This document shows positions 1 through 23,315 of a stretch of 64,000 nt of DNA, one piece after another (the first letter of the stretch is position 1; each line of letters begins with the position of its first letter). A program made the translations under genes and the position numbers. The notes beneath the pieces are model-generated. The model saw nothing but the letters and a program-made list of their open reading frames with translations, was not told the DNA's origin and made no database searches. Origin of the DNA: Marisa cornuarietis (lineage: Eukaryota > Mollusca > Gastropoda > Architaenioglossa > Ampullariidae); NCBI GenBank assembly GCA_004794655.1, contig SMMW01000033.1, positions 5,057,501 to 5,121,500 on the forward strand, read 5' to 3'.

Positions 1-654
1 CAGTGATGTGGTTCTCACCTGGACAACCTCATTTAGACTGAACGTGTCATGAAGAGAAAAAAATTTGCTCTGTAGTAGGTAACTGTGGTAGATCAAAGTG
101 GACATAACATTTTCAGCTGTAAGTGTCAGTTAAGGAACTGAAAAATCCAACAATACTGGAAACTTCTGAGTTTATTTTTTGGATGGACAAGTATGGTAAA
201 TGCACAAGAAGTGAATAATACACTTCTGGATGGCCATACAGACCTTAACAAAATTGTTCAAACTATGACAGAAGTAGCTTGACAGTGAATCCAAGGTGCT
301 TCAGTGAAGTGAATCAATGCCACTACCATTATACAAGACCTCGTACTGTACCTTGATCATCACAACCACATCTCCCTGGTAAACAAAATGTAAACGAAAT
401 TGTCATTGATGAAGATTGCTACTCTTTTCTCAACTGGCCAATGTGACTGAGCATTGAAAAAAAGCAATAAGGAGATGATGCCAAGCGATTTTTGGAGATC
501 AAATTGTTAAAGGGGACAGCTGCACGCGTGTTGCAGTGCTTGCCTAAGAAAGTCTCTGCCAATTTAAGCTTAACTTTGTGATAAGGTCCAAAATATGCTG
601 TTGGGTATATGCATACATGAGACAACTAATTCTGCTGAGTGGCATGCTCTTGCA
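1..654. other. No gene recognised
   Basis: I see no open frame with recognisable content and no repeat structure here. It is ordinary AT-rich intergenic sequence before a LINE remnant. Confidence 0.5.
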
Positions 655-1072
655 CAGCACACACTCTCATACCTGTACACCAGAGTTTTCGTTACTGTGC
701 TGCAAAACAGTGGAACTCAGTTCCCTTCCATATCTGCCATCTACCTACCATCGAATCCTTTAAATGTGCACTAAAAACACATCTTTTCCATGAGCATTAC
801 TCCATTCACCAATCAATATAGTTGTCAATAGTTATGATTATAGTCAATGCACATCTTCCTCTGCAGATTTATGACACTCTTCATCCTTACTGTTTGTCCC
901 TTGATTCCTCTTTGTGTCTTCTATGTTTGTCTTTTATTACTTGTTTGCATAGTTCTTTCTCTTTCCATCCTCAACATTCTGTCCATGTATCCTACTTAAG
1001 TTCTGAGAGCATACTCCTTTGTGAGACTGATTATGTGCTATATAAATCACACCTTCATTTATTATTATACAC
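655..1072 (+). mobile_element. CR1/L2-like LINE, 3' end only
   Basis: A short + strand frame reads YCAAKQWNSVPFHICHLPT and then IESFKCALKTHLFHEHYS. This is the extreme C-terminus of the same LINE family whose longer copies end at 25883 (+) and start at 20291 (-). It is followed by a 3' UTR and a tail reading GTGCTATATAAATC and a few ATT units. The element is 5'-truncated and cannot move by itself. Confidence 0.75.
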
Positions 1073-1536
1073 CCTGTGCATACCAGACAGCTTCTTCTTG
1101 GATTCATTGACGGAAAGCTTAAACGCCTGTTCATAACTTAACATTTCCCAGAAAGCGACTGTCACCAATGGAATATAAAAGCAGCACATTGATTATGTTT
1201 ACATGATTTGCCTAAGAGATGCAAAACATCATTATTAATCCTTTTCAGGAAATTATCTGCCACGTTAATATTACATCAAACATTACATGATACCCCAAGT
1301 ATGAAATTAAATATAAACATACGTTTACAAAAATAGACTGGGTGCTCTGGTATAGGGAGCCAGCTGTATGAGAACCTTAACTCAAAGATGTGTCCTAGCC
1401 ATGATATGGTTGTATATGTGGATTGCCGCTGGAATAAAAGTGCAGATATTGTGCAGTTCTGGCTTGCGGAACTCTAAACCTACCACCTCTATGCGTCTGT
1501 TGTCGAATTCCTGTCGGACTGGATGAGAGTCGTCGG
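1073..1536. other. No gene recognised
   Basis: Nothing recognised between two LINE fragments. Confidence 0.4.
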
Positions 1537-2150
1537 CTAAAATTGTAGTCTGTTGTATCGAAGTTTGTGATATAGTGTCTCTAAGTCATTCTGCATCCTC
1601 CCAATCACCCCTCCTGCTTTATTCTTGCTTTTGTGCAGCTTGTCCCTATCCTGTTTTGCTATGCTTCCTCCCCAGCACACTAAGCCAAAAGTCACAGTGC
1701 TGTATATTACTGAAGTGTAGAATAGTTGCAGGAGTTCTGGGCGGACATCATAAGATCTACTTTTTCTTGAAAAGAAAAGGCGGCTATACATTTTCTTGAC
1801 ATTGCTATCAACATGAGCTTTCCAGTTGAGTTTATGATCGATAGTTATACCTAAATATTTGTAACTGTCTACTCTTTTTATGACCTCACCTTTGATAAGA
1901 ATGTCATCAAAATCAGTCCTGTCTTTCCTGAAATCCACAATCATTTCTTTTGTTTTCTTGACATTTAACTCTAAATAATTGTTGTCACATCATGTAACAA
2001 AATGTTCAATCTGTCAGTAGTAGGAGTCATCATCGTTAAAAATCTGTCCTGTAAGTTCAGTGTTTAGCAAATTTATCTATAGGGCAGTTTTCATTCCTGT
2101 GTCTACACTCCGCCATGTACAGGGCGAACAGGAAAGGAGACCAGGACAAG
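1537..2150 (-). mobile_element. Rex1/CR1-like LINE reverse transcriptase fragment
   Basis: The minus strand carries a 135-codon frame (1944 to 1537) with RT-adjacent motifs MIVDFRKDR, SYKYLGITIDHKLNW and RLFFSRKS. Upstream on the minus strand, in broken frames, are remnants of FALYMAECRHRNE and of the YxDD region with its second aspartate region decayed. These are the RT palm C-terminus and thumb of a non-LTR retrotransposon. No endonuclease or complete RT remains. Clade assignment is by motif style only. Confidence 0.7.
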
Positions 2151-3295
2151 TAATTAAAACACGTGCAGCCATAAAAATTCTCTGATACTAAGGACAAACT
2201 GGTGGGGGTTCACCTCGTAAGAGATGTGACTGCATGGCATAGGTGTGTCCTAACCTTAGTCTAGTGAGAACTACCTCCTCCCGCCGCCTAGGACGGCACT
2301 GAAGCAGGCGGTCAGAAAGACAGGGAAGAGTGGCATGTAGCTTGTTCTTGCTCAGTGTCCCAGTGGTACTGAAAAATTATAACCATGACCATCATAACAA
2401 CTTGCAGTCACCATAAAAGGAAATAAATACTCCAAGATGTCACACAATGGCTTGTTAGGCGTGTGAGGACCTTTCAGAATATAAGATGACAATGATGACA
2501 ACGAAGCCAGTGTAGACGACAGGAAGGCAAAGAGAACGTAGACACAGGTCTGAAGCGGAGAATAGTAGAAGCAGATCTGTAGCATAATGAGTTACTGCTC
2601 TTTCTGTCAAACAGTACAAATGACAACTGAAACACAATTTGACAAACATCTACTGCATATGTGTAAATGAATATATTGATGAATATCTGTGTGTTTCTAT
2701 CAGTGTGTGTGTGTGTGTGTGCGCCCGCGCGCATGCGTACATACAAATGAGAGTCAAATAAACAGCATAAAAGTGCTAAATAAAAAAAACAAGATATACA
2801 GTTCTTTGCAGAAGTAACCATAAAATTAAATTTAGCCTGATATTTATGCAGATAAGCAATAAAACAACGCACGGCAAACTGACAAAATTCATGACAGACT
2901 TCTAAAACTCTTCTTGAATCCTGTGTTAGTTATCTCTTTTCTTTGCTTCATTATCAAAAATCACAAAAATTGTTCATTGTTGTTCAGTGATTCTAAAACT
3001 AACCATAATGCAACTGTAAACACAGATCATTGGTGGGTGCATGCCTCATAAGAAGCTAGTAGCGATGTTTTCAATGTGTAAATTATCATGGTCAGACTAA
3101 AAAATAAAAAAAAACACGTCCTCGTACGTCCTTGATTCCAGAATTGACGACTGTACGCCGCTAGCATTTATCATGTATGCGTGTTCTTTGTGTACAGCAC
3201 TTTGAGCTCACTTTTTTTTAAAGATGGCCGCTCCTGGTTGTGCGACGTCTGGTGGTCTGAGTGGAATTGCCCTTTGGGGATAGATAAAGTTGTAT
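2151..3295. other. Non-coding, GT repeat and a LINE-like tail
   Basis: No gene is recognised. A short GT run (about 2703-2721) is followed by a GC alternating stretch. Near 3268-3300 the sequence reads like a Rex1-type 3' tail (GGGGATAGATAAAGTTGTAT), which suggests another truncated LINE. No peptide supports this. Confidence 0.4.
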
Positions 3296-4273
3296 TGTAT
3301 AATGGACGCTTGACATATTACAGGTTTGTGATCTTTGTCGGCTTACATCTCGAGTGAGGAAGGTTAATCTACCAAGATAATATTTTCTTAAGAATTCATC
3401 CCGCGTGAGTCCAACGCCAACGGACTTTTCTTCGAGACCGAGACTTAATCCAGGAGGGCAAAGACTCGGGAGAATGTCGGGACGCTGGGGTTAGAGAACC
3501 TTGACGCAAGTGGCCAGTCAATGACAGCGGACCGTCAGGACTGCCAGATGTCCTGAAAATCGAAGGGCTACGCCGCTACGGGAAAAGAACTTGGGCTACC
3601 TGTGAGAGTTAGAAGTTCCACGCCAGACCCGGGAGAAGGACTCGTCGTTTTCAAAGGAGAAAAGAACACTCCCATCAGAGCATCGAGGTGGTGTTCATTT
3701 AGTGGCTGTATGTAGCAGTGATAATACTGGTGTGTACCACTGTGCACTGTATCACACTATTTGACGTGGATGACGGACAGAGGGTGATGGACGACAGACA
3801 GTGATATCCCTTGGCCTTATCGGCTCGAGTTGGTCGTTTTCTCTTGTCCATCAATCTCCGTCGAAGTTTGATCTCTCCTACTAATCTGTGACTTTTGCTG
3901 CAACATCTGTCACTGTTGTAGACTGTACAACGTTGCTTCTTCCTACGGGCATCTTCATCCACTAATAACGGTCTCTGCATCTTGTTCTTCACTTTGCCAT
4001 CTTGCTTGAAGTTTTTTTAAAGGATTATTTTTATCTACTTCGCTGTAACTTTTAACTTTTTCGGCACTGCGGACCATACAGATTTTCCATTGTCTGATTT
4101 GTGAACCATGCAGTTTCTTCCTGCATGTTCTGCAGAGTATATTTTGCATCTATCCACCTCACAATGTCGTCAGATGATAAATTTAGTGTCATCCTGCATC
4201 TTGTTCCATGTAAATTTCTGGACGACTGTCACAGTCGGTCCCTCAGTGCCAGAAGTGTGCTCTGTTTTCAGCT
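3296..4273. other. Duplicated 5' flank block of gene A, distal part
   Basis: This block recurs at about 45462-46440 upstream of gene C, and in part at 28478-28900 upstream of gene B. An example is the shared stretch beginning ACAGGTTTGTGATCTTTGTC. It marks the 5' extent of the segmental duplication. Small ORFs inside it are not preserved between copies, so I regard it as non-coding. It could hold distal regulatory sequence or an old repeat. Confidence 0.7.
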
Positions 4274-4282
4274 GTTTTGCCC

Positions 4283-4423
4283 GAATCCCAGACACTTAAT
4301 CCCCGGACACTTAATCCCCAGACACTTAATCCCCGACACTTAATCCCCGGACACTTAATCCCCAGACACTTAATCCCCGACACTTAATCCCCTGGACACT
4401 TAATCCCCAGACACTTAATCCTC
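4283..4423 (+). repeat. Left terminal array of the MULE
   Basis: Nine direct copies of a 14-16 bp unit, GACACTTAATCCCC with one or two variable linker bases (GG, AG or TG). The same unit occurs three times in reverse orientation at the right end. Confidence 0.9.
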
Positions 4424-5566
4424 AAAATGAAATGTCAATTCAAAAAATTATGAAGTGAATGAAAAATTTAATTCAAATTGAAATAATTATTTTCATGTAA
4501 ACATGAAAATATGTTTGACAATTAAAATAATACTTAATTTCAACATTTATAACATTAGTTAAAGTTCATGTGAGCTATTAAAGTCAATGTTTTTCAACAT
4601 TAAGATATGAAAAGTGTTGTTAATCAATATGACAGGTAAGCTAATGATCGAAGGTACAGAAGACGATCCATTGCCTCATATCGCTGTACAATGTTGCTAA
4701 TTCTCATGGCCAATTCAGCGGACTTCTTCTTTGGACGTTTCTCTGTGCCGGCGCATGACTGCAGAACAGATGCCTTGTGTAGCTGACAATCCTTACGTAG
4801 ACCATCAAGGAATGTCCACATTGTTGGATGGTGACAGGAGAAGAGAGATTGGAGGGCGTGATGCCAACCCTCCACAGCGTTGTTTGTTCGTGCAACACCG
4901 CCGATGACGTCCAAGTATCTGAAGGGAATAAAGCTGAAGCACAGTTATCCCCTCTACCGCGCAGTCTGCGACCACGTACATACGTATGCTCGAAGTAGGA
5001 TAAAAGTTCCGGCATGCGATCATGTTGTGGCATTGACTCTGCAAGTATTTCGAAAGAATCAACAGCGTCTTCTTCACGTACATAGGCAAGTGCTGGGAGG
5101 CATTTCAATATTCCTGAGTTCTTAGCTCCGTCCACGCCCCCGTCGTGGCGAGAAGTGTCTTGCAATGTCTTCTTTTCCCTATTTTACTCTTCACATTCGT
5201 ACAGACACATACAACGAGGGATGCCATTGGTCACTCCCTCATCATCCAATAATCAACGAAGTAGCCAATTCGACAAGAGGAGCTCCTCCCGCCCCTGAGG
5301 TGTCTCTCTCTCCCCAGACGTCATTGGCGCTGTCATGAACCAGTGTTTTTACAACCAGTGGTCTGCTCCTGGTCAGTATGGCCTTGGAACTGGCTGGTTA
5401 TGTTAGGGAGTCCACCTAGTATCGCCTAGAGGGTAGATCGCTAATCGTAAACCCAGCGCAACCCAGTCTTACCAGAGTTAACCAGAGTTACTACGCGACA
5501 CATTTCTCTTACGGTTATAATATTTCAATTTCACAAAATAGCAGTTTTGAGTGTTGTGTTGCGATT

Positions 5567-5619
5567 TGGGGATTAAGTGTCTGGGGATTAAGTGTCCGGG
5601 GATTAAGTGTCCGGTCACC
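5567..5619 (-). repeat. Right terminal array of the MULE
   Basis: Three copies of GGGGATTAAGTGTC, the reverse complement of the left-end unit, ending in CGGTCACC just before the right copy of the 9-bp target duplication. Confidence 0.9.
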
Positions 5620-5628
5620 GTTTTGCCC

Positions 5629-6639
5629 TAAAACTTGAAACGAAGTCTTCAAACAAATCTTTGTTTGCTTCCCCTTGAGTGTGAGAAACATGAAATACTG
5701 CTCCATGTAACGCTGTGTGTTTTACTTGCTTGATTTCTGTATAACACATTGAGTTGGCCTATAGGAAAACTGTGTATTAAAATCTACTAGTCTACAAACT
5801 GTAAACCGATTGCTTATACTAAAGCGCATTGAGCTTGCTATTAAATACTTTTATTATTTTTGAAATGTGCTGGCGGTGTTTGAGACGAACCTGCAATGTT
5901 ATTCTCCTGTCTGGACCCTCCACGATACTCCGGATTTACCGTATGGATGACATGACTGTGTTTCTGAAAGTCTGTAATTTCGAGATGAACGGATCACGTG
6001 CGTACACTATAGGGTCTGCGCTTGATGTGATATGAAACACGTGATAAACAGGAGGTATGGGGGACATCCTTTGACATGGGGTCATAAACACGACGCTGTT
6101 CGGTAATCATTGACGTTTTTCTTTAGTCTGGATCCAAGTCGCACGCATGAATAAACCGCCCTGCGTGTGATTCAGTGAAACGGGATGTGACACGTGGAGT
6201 TAGTCACGTGTAGGAACAAAATCTCTGACGTCACAAACTGATCTTTGTTTCGCTGTAAAGACAGCCAGTGAATCCAGGTAAACAAAGAGCATGTGACAAA
6301 TTATGCATTCTTCGTGGTATATTATTATCGTACTTAAGTGAACTTTAATACTACTATACCTATAGCATCCAGTATGGTATACTTCTTGTGATGTTTTACG
6401 ACATACTCTTTGTAACAGTCAGTTCAAAAGAGATTGTTATCAGTACACGGATTGAGATTTTGTTTTTATCTGACGTTAGAAAAAACTGCGCCTTCTCTCC
6501 TCCGCCTGTTTACCACACACGCACGTTCGGGAAACATGCAACCTCGAACAGTGTGAAGCAGATATTTGCAGCCTTTCATGAAAGGAAAGCGTTAAGTCTC
6601 ATACAGGGCTAAGGTATATTCAGGTTTTGAGGAGTGAAT
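5629..6639. other. Proximal 5' flank of gene A, shared with gene C
   Basis: Nearly the whole stretch aligns by eye with 46450-47508 upstream of gene C. A retroelement-like tail (AAAGCGCATTGAGC, GCTATTAAAT) lies near 5820-5850. The last 30 bases contain AGGGCTAAGGTATATTCAGG, a possible TATA-like core about 30 bp before the start codon. Compared with copies B and C, copy A lacks about 32-35 bp just before TTTTGAGGAGTGAAT. No transcription start can be proved from sequence alone. Confidence 0.55.
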
Positions 6640-17174
<10,535 letters not shown>

Positions 17175-18867
17175 CACATATCGACGGCCTCTCTATGCCG
17201 CTGTCACAGGGCTAAAAGCATTTCTTAACCACTGGGAATTCTACCAATATTTTGTGCCAATATTTGCCTTGCTGATTTTATGAGCAAACAACTAAATTGC
17301 TTATCAAACAAAAATACTTTGATTTAAAACTGAGCAGCAGTTGGGGATCTGTAGGGTTGGGAGGGACCATATTTATGGATGGAAATCCTTTTCATTTCGA
17401 TGTGTAACGCATATGTGTTATCTCATTACAGGTCATGTAGTCTTGCAAATATTGAATATTTTCTTAAATATTGAAATAAATTAAATTAAATAAATCTATA
17501 AATTATGCGAACGTGTCAAAGTTTAATTAACCTCATATGCTTCATTTTCCTTGGAAATGGCCACTTACATACACCAAGCAGAGACTCACTGTGTGAGTCA
17601 GTATAATTTTCGCTGAAAACCAATTTTGGTCAAGCAGGTCACAATAGATTATAACTCGGAAAATACTAACGATGTCTCATGGAACTGTGTTTCGCAGGAT
17701 TTTCTTTGTCCTTTTGTCATTAAGCAGACTTTGAGTCTTGTTACAAAGTGTCTTGTTTTGGAACCTATAACGCAAAAGATAATAGTTTTTGTACATATAC
17801 AAATAAAAAGAACTTTTTAAAGTGGGCCTTTCAATCTTCTTTTAAATTCTTTAGTCTTTATACTCAGTAGACTAGCTTTTGAGACCTGGGGAAAGCTGGT
17901 TCAAATTCTTTTCTATGTCTTCTTAAGAAGAAAGGAACATATTTTGGCACTGTTCATTAAAGACCGATCTGAATGGTTTGCATTTTTTGTGTGTGCTTTT
18001 ATCGTGGTTCTGAAAAACTGCTAGTTTAGCACGAGAAATGCAGACTTTAATGTCCAAATAATCCCAAATGTCGCTCATTCTCTCTCTCTGTTTGGTGTTG
18101 ACGGCTGCCAATGTTGGGAATGGTGCACTAGTGTGACGTAGTACACTGTTATCGGCGCTCGTTGATCACAGGTGTGAATCGCGTACTTTGCTAGCGGATA
18201 ATTAATTAACGTTGGGTTTAGAGGCTGAAATTTACAGATTATGGTTATATCGCCTATATCTATCGATATCTGTTAAAAAAACGTAAACCATTTAGGTTGG
18301 TCTTTAAAGTAACTAAGGGAGGCCTCGAGATAATATACAGCATATGCCGTATACAGCAAATTTTAAAAACAAGATTTGATTTGTGTAAGTTAACTAGTCT
18401 TTCTGTGGCACCTGCATCTTTACTGCGCAGGGTAAGGGGAGATGACAGATCAAGGAAACTTTTGACTATATTGTAGCAGATGGATTGTTATTCATTATTT
18501 CTATATTTTTTATGTGTATATTATGTTGCTTGTTCATCTGTATGTTGATTAAATTTTGAATAATTTTATGCAAGATTTATGTGTTTGCCACGAAGGTGTT
18601 AACTCTCTCATGCTCTCTCGAGATGAATCCACGAACTTGTATTACTGGAGTGCTTGCAGACGACTTTTTTGAGTTAAGTCATAGAACGAGGCTGGTGTGG
18701 ACAAAGCTTCCCGTTTAGTCACATTCATTGTTTCAGCTCGCCAAGACTAACAGAGAAGGACTTCGTAAGAGGCGTTGGTCTCAGCAGACAGACAGCAGTC
18801 CACTTATACACTTCCGTCATAAAACAGTCATGAGCAGTGGGGAGCACACATAAATTTACATTTTGTG
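17175..18867. other. 3' flank of gene A, shared with the other copies
   Basis: It holds the probable 3' UTR (AATAAA at 17475-17480; a second at 17802-17807) and a well kept stretch at about 17628-17700 (GGTCAAGCAGGTCACAATAG). That stretch recurs after genes B (41680), C (55545) and D (60222). Homology with gene C's flank ends near 18867/56452, marking the duplication edge. No gene is seen. Confidence 0.65.
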
Positions 18868-18924
18868 TCAGGTATCACGGTTATTTCCCATTGGCTGCAT
18901 TGCTTAAGTGAGCATAAATTTTAT

Positions 18925-19690
18925 AAAGATTATCAATCACCGCCTGCTGCTCCACAGACTGTCATCGGAGGCTGGTATCGAGGGCGCTGCGCTGCAGTGG
19001 ACTGACTCGTATCTTGCTGATAGATCTCAGAGAGTGATTGTCGGCTCTGCAATCTCTGAGGCAGTTCCTCTGGTGTGTGGCGTGTCACAGGGATCCGTTC
19101 TTGGTCCTTTATAATTTTCTGTATACACTTCACAGCTTGGACGTGTAATTAAATGTTTTCAGATGGGACGTAGGTTCTTTGCTGACGACACACAGATTCT
19201 AAACAGTTCCCCCCCTTCCCGACCCAGCAGTGGCTAGGATTGCGCTTCAACGACTTGAATCTTGTCGTGTTGCGGTGAAGGCGTGGATGACCAGGAATCG
19301 TCTTAAACTCAAAGAAGACAAGACAGAAGCCTTACTGTGCGGCCCCAGGGCCAGACGGGAGCAGATTGGCGTTAGTGATGTGCAGGTCTGTGACGCTTCC
19401 ATAGCCTTTGCTGACTGTGTACGGGACCTAGGGCTCTTTATTGACGCAGAGCTCTCCATGTGCAACCATGTTAGTTCTGTTGTGTCAAAATGCTACTACT
19501 TTTTGAGGACTTTAGGTAGATTACGGCCCATGCTGACTCAGGCTGCTGCCAACTCACTTGGCCTGGATACCATCATATCGAGATTAGACTACTGAAATAG
19601 TGCATTGTGGGGTATACCTGCTACGCAGTTGGATCGACCCTAAAGAGTTCAGAACACAGCCGCCAGGATTGTCACCCGTGCAAATTTAGG
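18925..19690 (+). mobile_element. LINE reverse transcriptase fragment, family 2
   Basis: Broken + strand frames carry HRLLLHRLSSEAGIEGAAL, SYLADRSQRVIV and VSQGSVLGPL. The FADDTQ region follows (TTTGCTGACGACACACAG), then LKLKEDKTEALLCGPR and SKCYYFLRTLGRLRPMLTQA. This is the RT palm to thumb of a CR1/L2-like element. It overlaps in sequence with the copy at 27212, so they are two copies of one family. It stops abruptly near 19690 with frameshifts. Confidence 0.8.
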
Positions 19691-20020
19691 AATTATATAG
19701 AACGATTAGTTGAGTAGGACTTTAGGTATTCTATTAGGAACAGCAAGTAAGGACTCGGAGGGTAGAAATTATATTCTTTTAAACTAAGTTAGATGTAAGA
19801 ATCGGTTATAAACGGACTTTCTAATTTAAGTGTATTTTCTTGTTTTTCTTTTTTTATTTGTGATTAGTAAAGTAGATAGAGTCGTCAGACAAATGTTTTT
19901 TTCTTTTTAATTTGTGTGCATATGCGTGTGCACGTGCATGTGCGTATGAGTATGTGTGTATGAGTATGTGTGAATGAGTATGTGTATGTGTGTGTGTACA
20001 ATAACCACGAGGTCTTTAAT
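19691..20020. other. No gene; TG-rich run
   Basis: Non-coding, with an imperfect GT/GTAT-rich run at about 19915-20000 that abuts the AAT tail of the next LINE. Confidence 0.5.
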
Positions 20021-22285
20021 AATAATAATAATAATAATAGTGAAGATTTTTAGAGCGCATATTCACACTCATAGAGAGCATGCTCTTAGCGCTTAAAACG
20101 AGGAAGAGACGTGGACTAAGTAGATACAGAACAAAGGGGACGAAAGAAAACGACAGTACTGACGACGAAACAGAAAACAAAAGGCATCAAGTAACAGGAA
20201 CAGAGAAATATAGTGATTCTGCCGAGAAAGATGGGTACAGTAGCAAGAGGGAAGGGGGGGGGTTAAGAAGGACTAGCATTGTGGACTGTGTTAGGAGTAA
20301 TGCTCAAGGAAGAGGTGCGTTTTCAGTGCAGATTTGAAAGATTCAATTGTAGAAAGGTGGCGGATATGGAAAGGATGAGAGTTCCATTGTTTTGCAGCAC
20401 AGTAGCCAAAAGTCCTGTGACCATATGTTGTTGTTCTGGTGACAGGAACAGTTAGGATACGGTCGTCAGACGAAGAGCGTAGTTGTCTGGACGGAGAGTA
20501 AGGGATGAGAAATTCAGAGAAATAGTCAGGACAGGAGCCAGCAAAGAAATTAAAACACAGCACAGACAGTTTGTACTGAATGCGAGAACGGATGGGTAGC
20601 CAGTGTAGAAAACGAAGGAGAGGAGTGACATGGTCCCGTTTCCTTGCTCTAAGTACTATGTACTCTCTGGAGTCTCTGAATGAGGTAGTCAGGGCAGCCT
20701 GCCAGCAAGGAGTTGCAGTAGTCAAGTCGAGAAAGAACAAACGCACAGACAAGAGTGTTGGTAGCGCGTGTAGAGAGAAAGTGACGGATAGCACTGATCT
20801 TACGGAGCTCATAATAGGCAGACCGACAGACAGCTGCTACATGTCTATCGAGTGTCATGTCATCAGTGACAATAAATCCCAGATTCCTAACGGATGACGT
20901 GAAGGTGATGTTGCTGTCGCCCACCTTGATGTGATTGGGCAGACGGACGAGTGAAGGTTGATGTCTTCTTCTATGGCACAAGAGGGCTTCCGTTTTATCA
21001 TCATTTAGTTTAAGCTTGTTTTTTACCATCCAGCCCTTGACATCGCTGATACAAGCTTCTATAGAGCTAATAGCAGAGTGAGACTCAGCCAGTGGAGTAG
21101 AACAGTAAAGCTGCGTGTCGTCAGCATAGGATTGATGAGAAACCTGGTGAGACCGGATGGATGATGAAATTGGCTTAGTATACACTATACAGGATGAACA
21201 GAACTGGGCCAAGTACTGAGCCTTGGGGAACACCACAGAAAAGTGAAGCAGGGCGAGATATCTGACCATCAAATAACACAGTCTGGGTCCTATCAGTGAG
21301 ATAGGAGTTGAACCAAGAGAGGGCAGGTCCAGAAATCCCGTAGAGGGTGTGGAGTCTGTGAAGAAGCAGAGAGTGGTCTATAGTGTCAAATGCAGCAGAC
21401 AGGTCCAGTAGGGTTAATGGAGAGACATCACCACTGTCAAGAGCAGATAATATGTCTGTTGTTACTTTAATAAGAGTGGTCTCGGTGCTGTGGAAAGGTC
21501 TATATGCCGACTGAGCTTTTGAGATAAGATGGTGCTCTTGTAAGTAGGCCCAGAGCTGTGTCAAAACTATTTTCTCTATGATCTTAGAGAGAAAAGACAA
21601 GTTGGAGACTGGACGGTAGTTGTTCAGCACATTGACGTCAAGCGTGGATTTCTTTAGAAGTGGCCTCACCACCGCATTTTTGAACAAAGATGGGAAAACA
21701 CCTGACGACAGGCTGACATTTACAATATTTGTGATGGCAGGAAGTAAAATATCGAGGCACTCGAGCAGAAGGCTTGTGGGCATTGGATCTAGCTCGCAAG
21801 TTGTTGGTTTAGCTTTTAGAATAACCGCTTTCACATCGGTCTCAGATACTGGTAGGAACTTGGTCATGGAGCATCCTGGGAGGACATCACAGAAGATGCT
21901 GTCAAGCGCCAACACCGAGTCTAAAGATGATCGAATGTCCGATATCTTGCTGATGAAATAATCACTAAAAACTTGCGGCAGCAGTGAAGCAGGGTAGGCA
22001 GTGGGCAGTGGTGTTGCTGTACGAGATCCAGTCATTTTTATTGCAAATGGCAAAGAGCTTTTTGGAGGAGGTGCAGTTAATTATTTGGCCCTGAAGATAT
22101 GATGCTTTAGCCTCATAAATGCATTTTGCAACGCTTCGCTTTGCGGCATTATAAATTTCGTAATGGATGACGAGTCCAGTCTTCCGCCAAACACGTTCAG
22201 CTCGCCGGCGCGTGCGCTTCATGTCACGGAGTTCGACGCGGATCTGTGAATACCAAGGCGCACATTTAGACTGGCGCATCAGACG
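20021..22285 (-). mobile_element. CR1/L2-like LINE, family 1, long but frameshifted
   Basis: On the minus strand, from 22279 to 20291, four overlapping frames together cover the linker and RT of a non-LTR element: NNYRPVSNLSFLSKIIEKIV, LLDLSAAFDTIDHSLLLHRL, GVPQGSVLGPVLF, SYADDTQLYCS, LKLNDDKTEALLCHRR and a C-terminus KTHLFLEHYS. The 3' tail at 20021 is an AAT run next to GAAGATTTTTAGAGCGCATA. The endonuclease is missing and at least three frameshifts are present, so it is dead. Confidence 0.85.
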
Positions 22286-23315
22286 TCACAATATCACAAT
22301 ACTAGTAAAGAATACTTTTTACTTATACTCTTGTATTTTGTACTCCGAATAAATAGAGGCGCTTGCAAAAGATGATAACGGACAAAATGCCAAGCAGAAA
22401 GGAGATGGATATGACGTCAGTAAATAAATAAAGAAGACATGTTGGTAATCCCTATAAGGTAAAATGAAAATAAAGCAAAATTTGTAATGAAGTTCATGAT
22501 AGTTCAATGGACCAATTTTGCTGCTAAGTCTGATAGAACATAAGCCAGAGGGAAAAAGCTCTTACTGTTGGTAATGGTACAAATTTAAGCAACATAAGAA
22601 ACATCTGCATCCTATGGTTCAACTACTGACCATCGGCTATGAGACAGCGTTAAAAGAAAAAGTTTAAGAAATGATAGACCAAGAAAGCAGATAACTCTTG
22701 CATGTAGTCTTATTAATGTTAATTTAGTGTTCTTCTTTCAATAGTCTTTTTTTTGAAAGTAATAAGGATAAGGCCAATTAATCACCTATCAAAAACAAAT
22801 ACTTTTTATTATAGAGTTATATGCATTTTATATTTACAACTGAGCGGAAGCTGTGTTTCTTGTGTGCAGATAAACAGAGCACTCTGTAGCTACACACAAC
22901 TCCCACGTTATCCACCATCTCCTGACATTTATTTATACTTGCTATTTTTTAACACTTGGCGTTTTCTTTCCTCTGTCTCTATGTGTCGCGTACGATAGTT
23001 TGGCCTGACTGAAAAGATAACATCTAGCTAGCGCAGCGCGTACAACTAATCTAATTCTAATTGCAGATGTGGATAATGTGGGAGCTTCATGTAGCCACAG
23101 ATTGCTCTTCCCGCCTGCAAATTTACTTTCCCCACCAGGTTGAACAACTCGCCGGTAACGATACAGTTGTATATTTTAGGTAGAGGGTTAGATAAATGTC
23201 GTCCCCGGTAACGTCTCGTTAACAGCTGGTAAGTCCTTTTGGTTTATTGAAGAAGGCAGAGGAGTTTAGCGCGGGGGTGGTCACACATACACGCCCCGCA
23301 AGCAGTCACGCACTC
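22286..23315. other. No gene recognised
   Basis: AT-rich sequence with no supported coding frame or repeat. Confidence 0.45.

Larger units (their letters stand above)
4283..5619 (-). mobile_element. Foldback/Phantom-type MULE DNA transposon, internally decayed
   Basis: The element is about 1.34 kb. Its ends are tandem arrays of a roughly 15-bp unit (GACACTTAATCCCC) in opposite orientation, nine copies on the left and three on the right. The 9-bp sequence GTTTTGCCC lies immediately outside both ends (4274-4282 and 5620-5628). The paralogous flank of gene C has a single GTTTTTCCC at 46441-46449 with nothing inserted. The minus strand encodes, in three broken frames between 5165 and 4624, the C-terminal part of a MULE-like transposase: LPALAYVREEDAVDSFEIL, LLSYFEHTYVRGRRLRGRGD and ARTNNAVEGWHHALQSL followed by MWTFLDGLRKD. 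A 9-bp target duplication and tandem-repeat termini fit Mutator-superfamily foldback elements. The catalytic N-terminal part is missing, so it is non-autonomous. Confidence 0.85.

Noticed and set aside
4283..4423. CRISPR-like array of short direct repeats
   Set aside because: The units are contiguous with 1-2 base linkers and no spacers. The same unit recurs inverted at 5567-5619 as a transposon end.
5829..6035. Small conserved ORF (68 codons), also at 46646-46855
   Set aside because: It is shared only because the block is duplicated. Most differences change the amino acid and it starts in a retroelement-like tail, so there is no sign of coding constraint.
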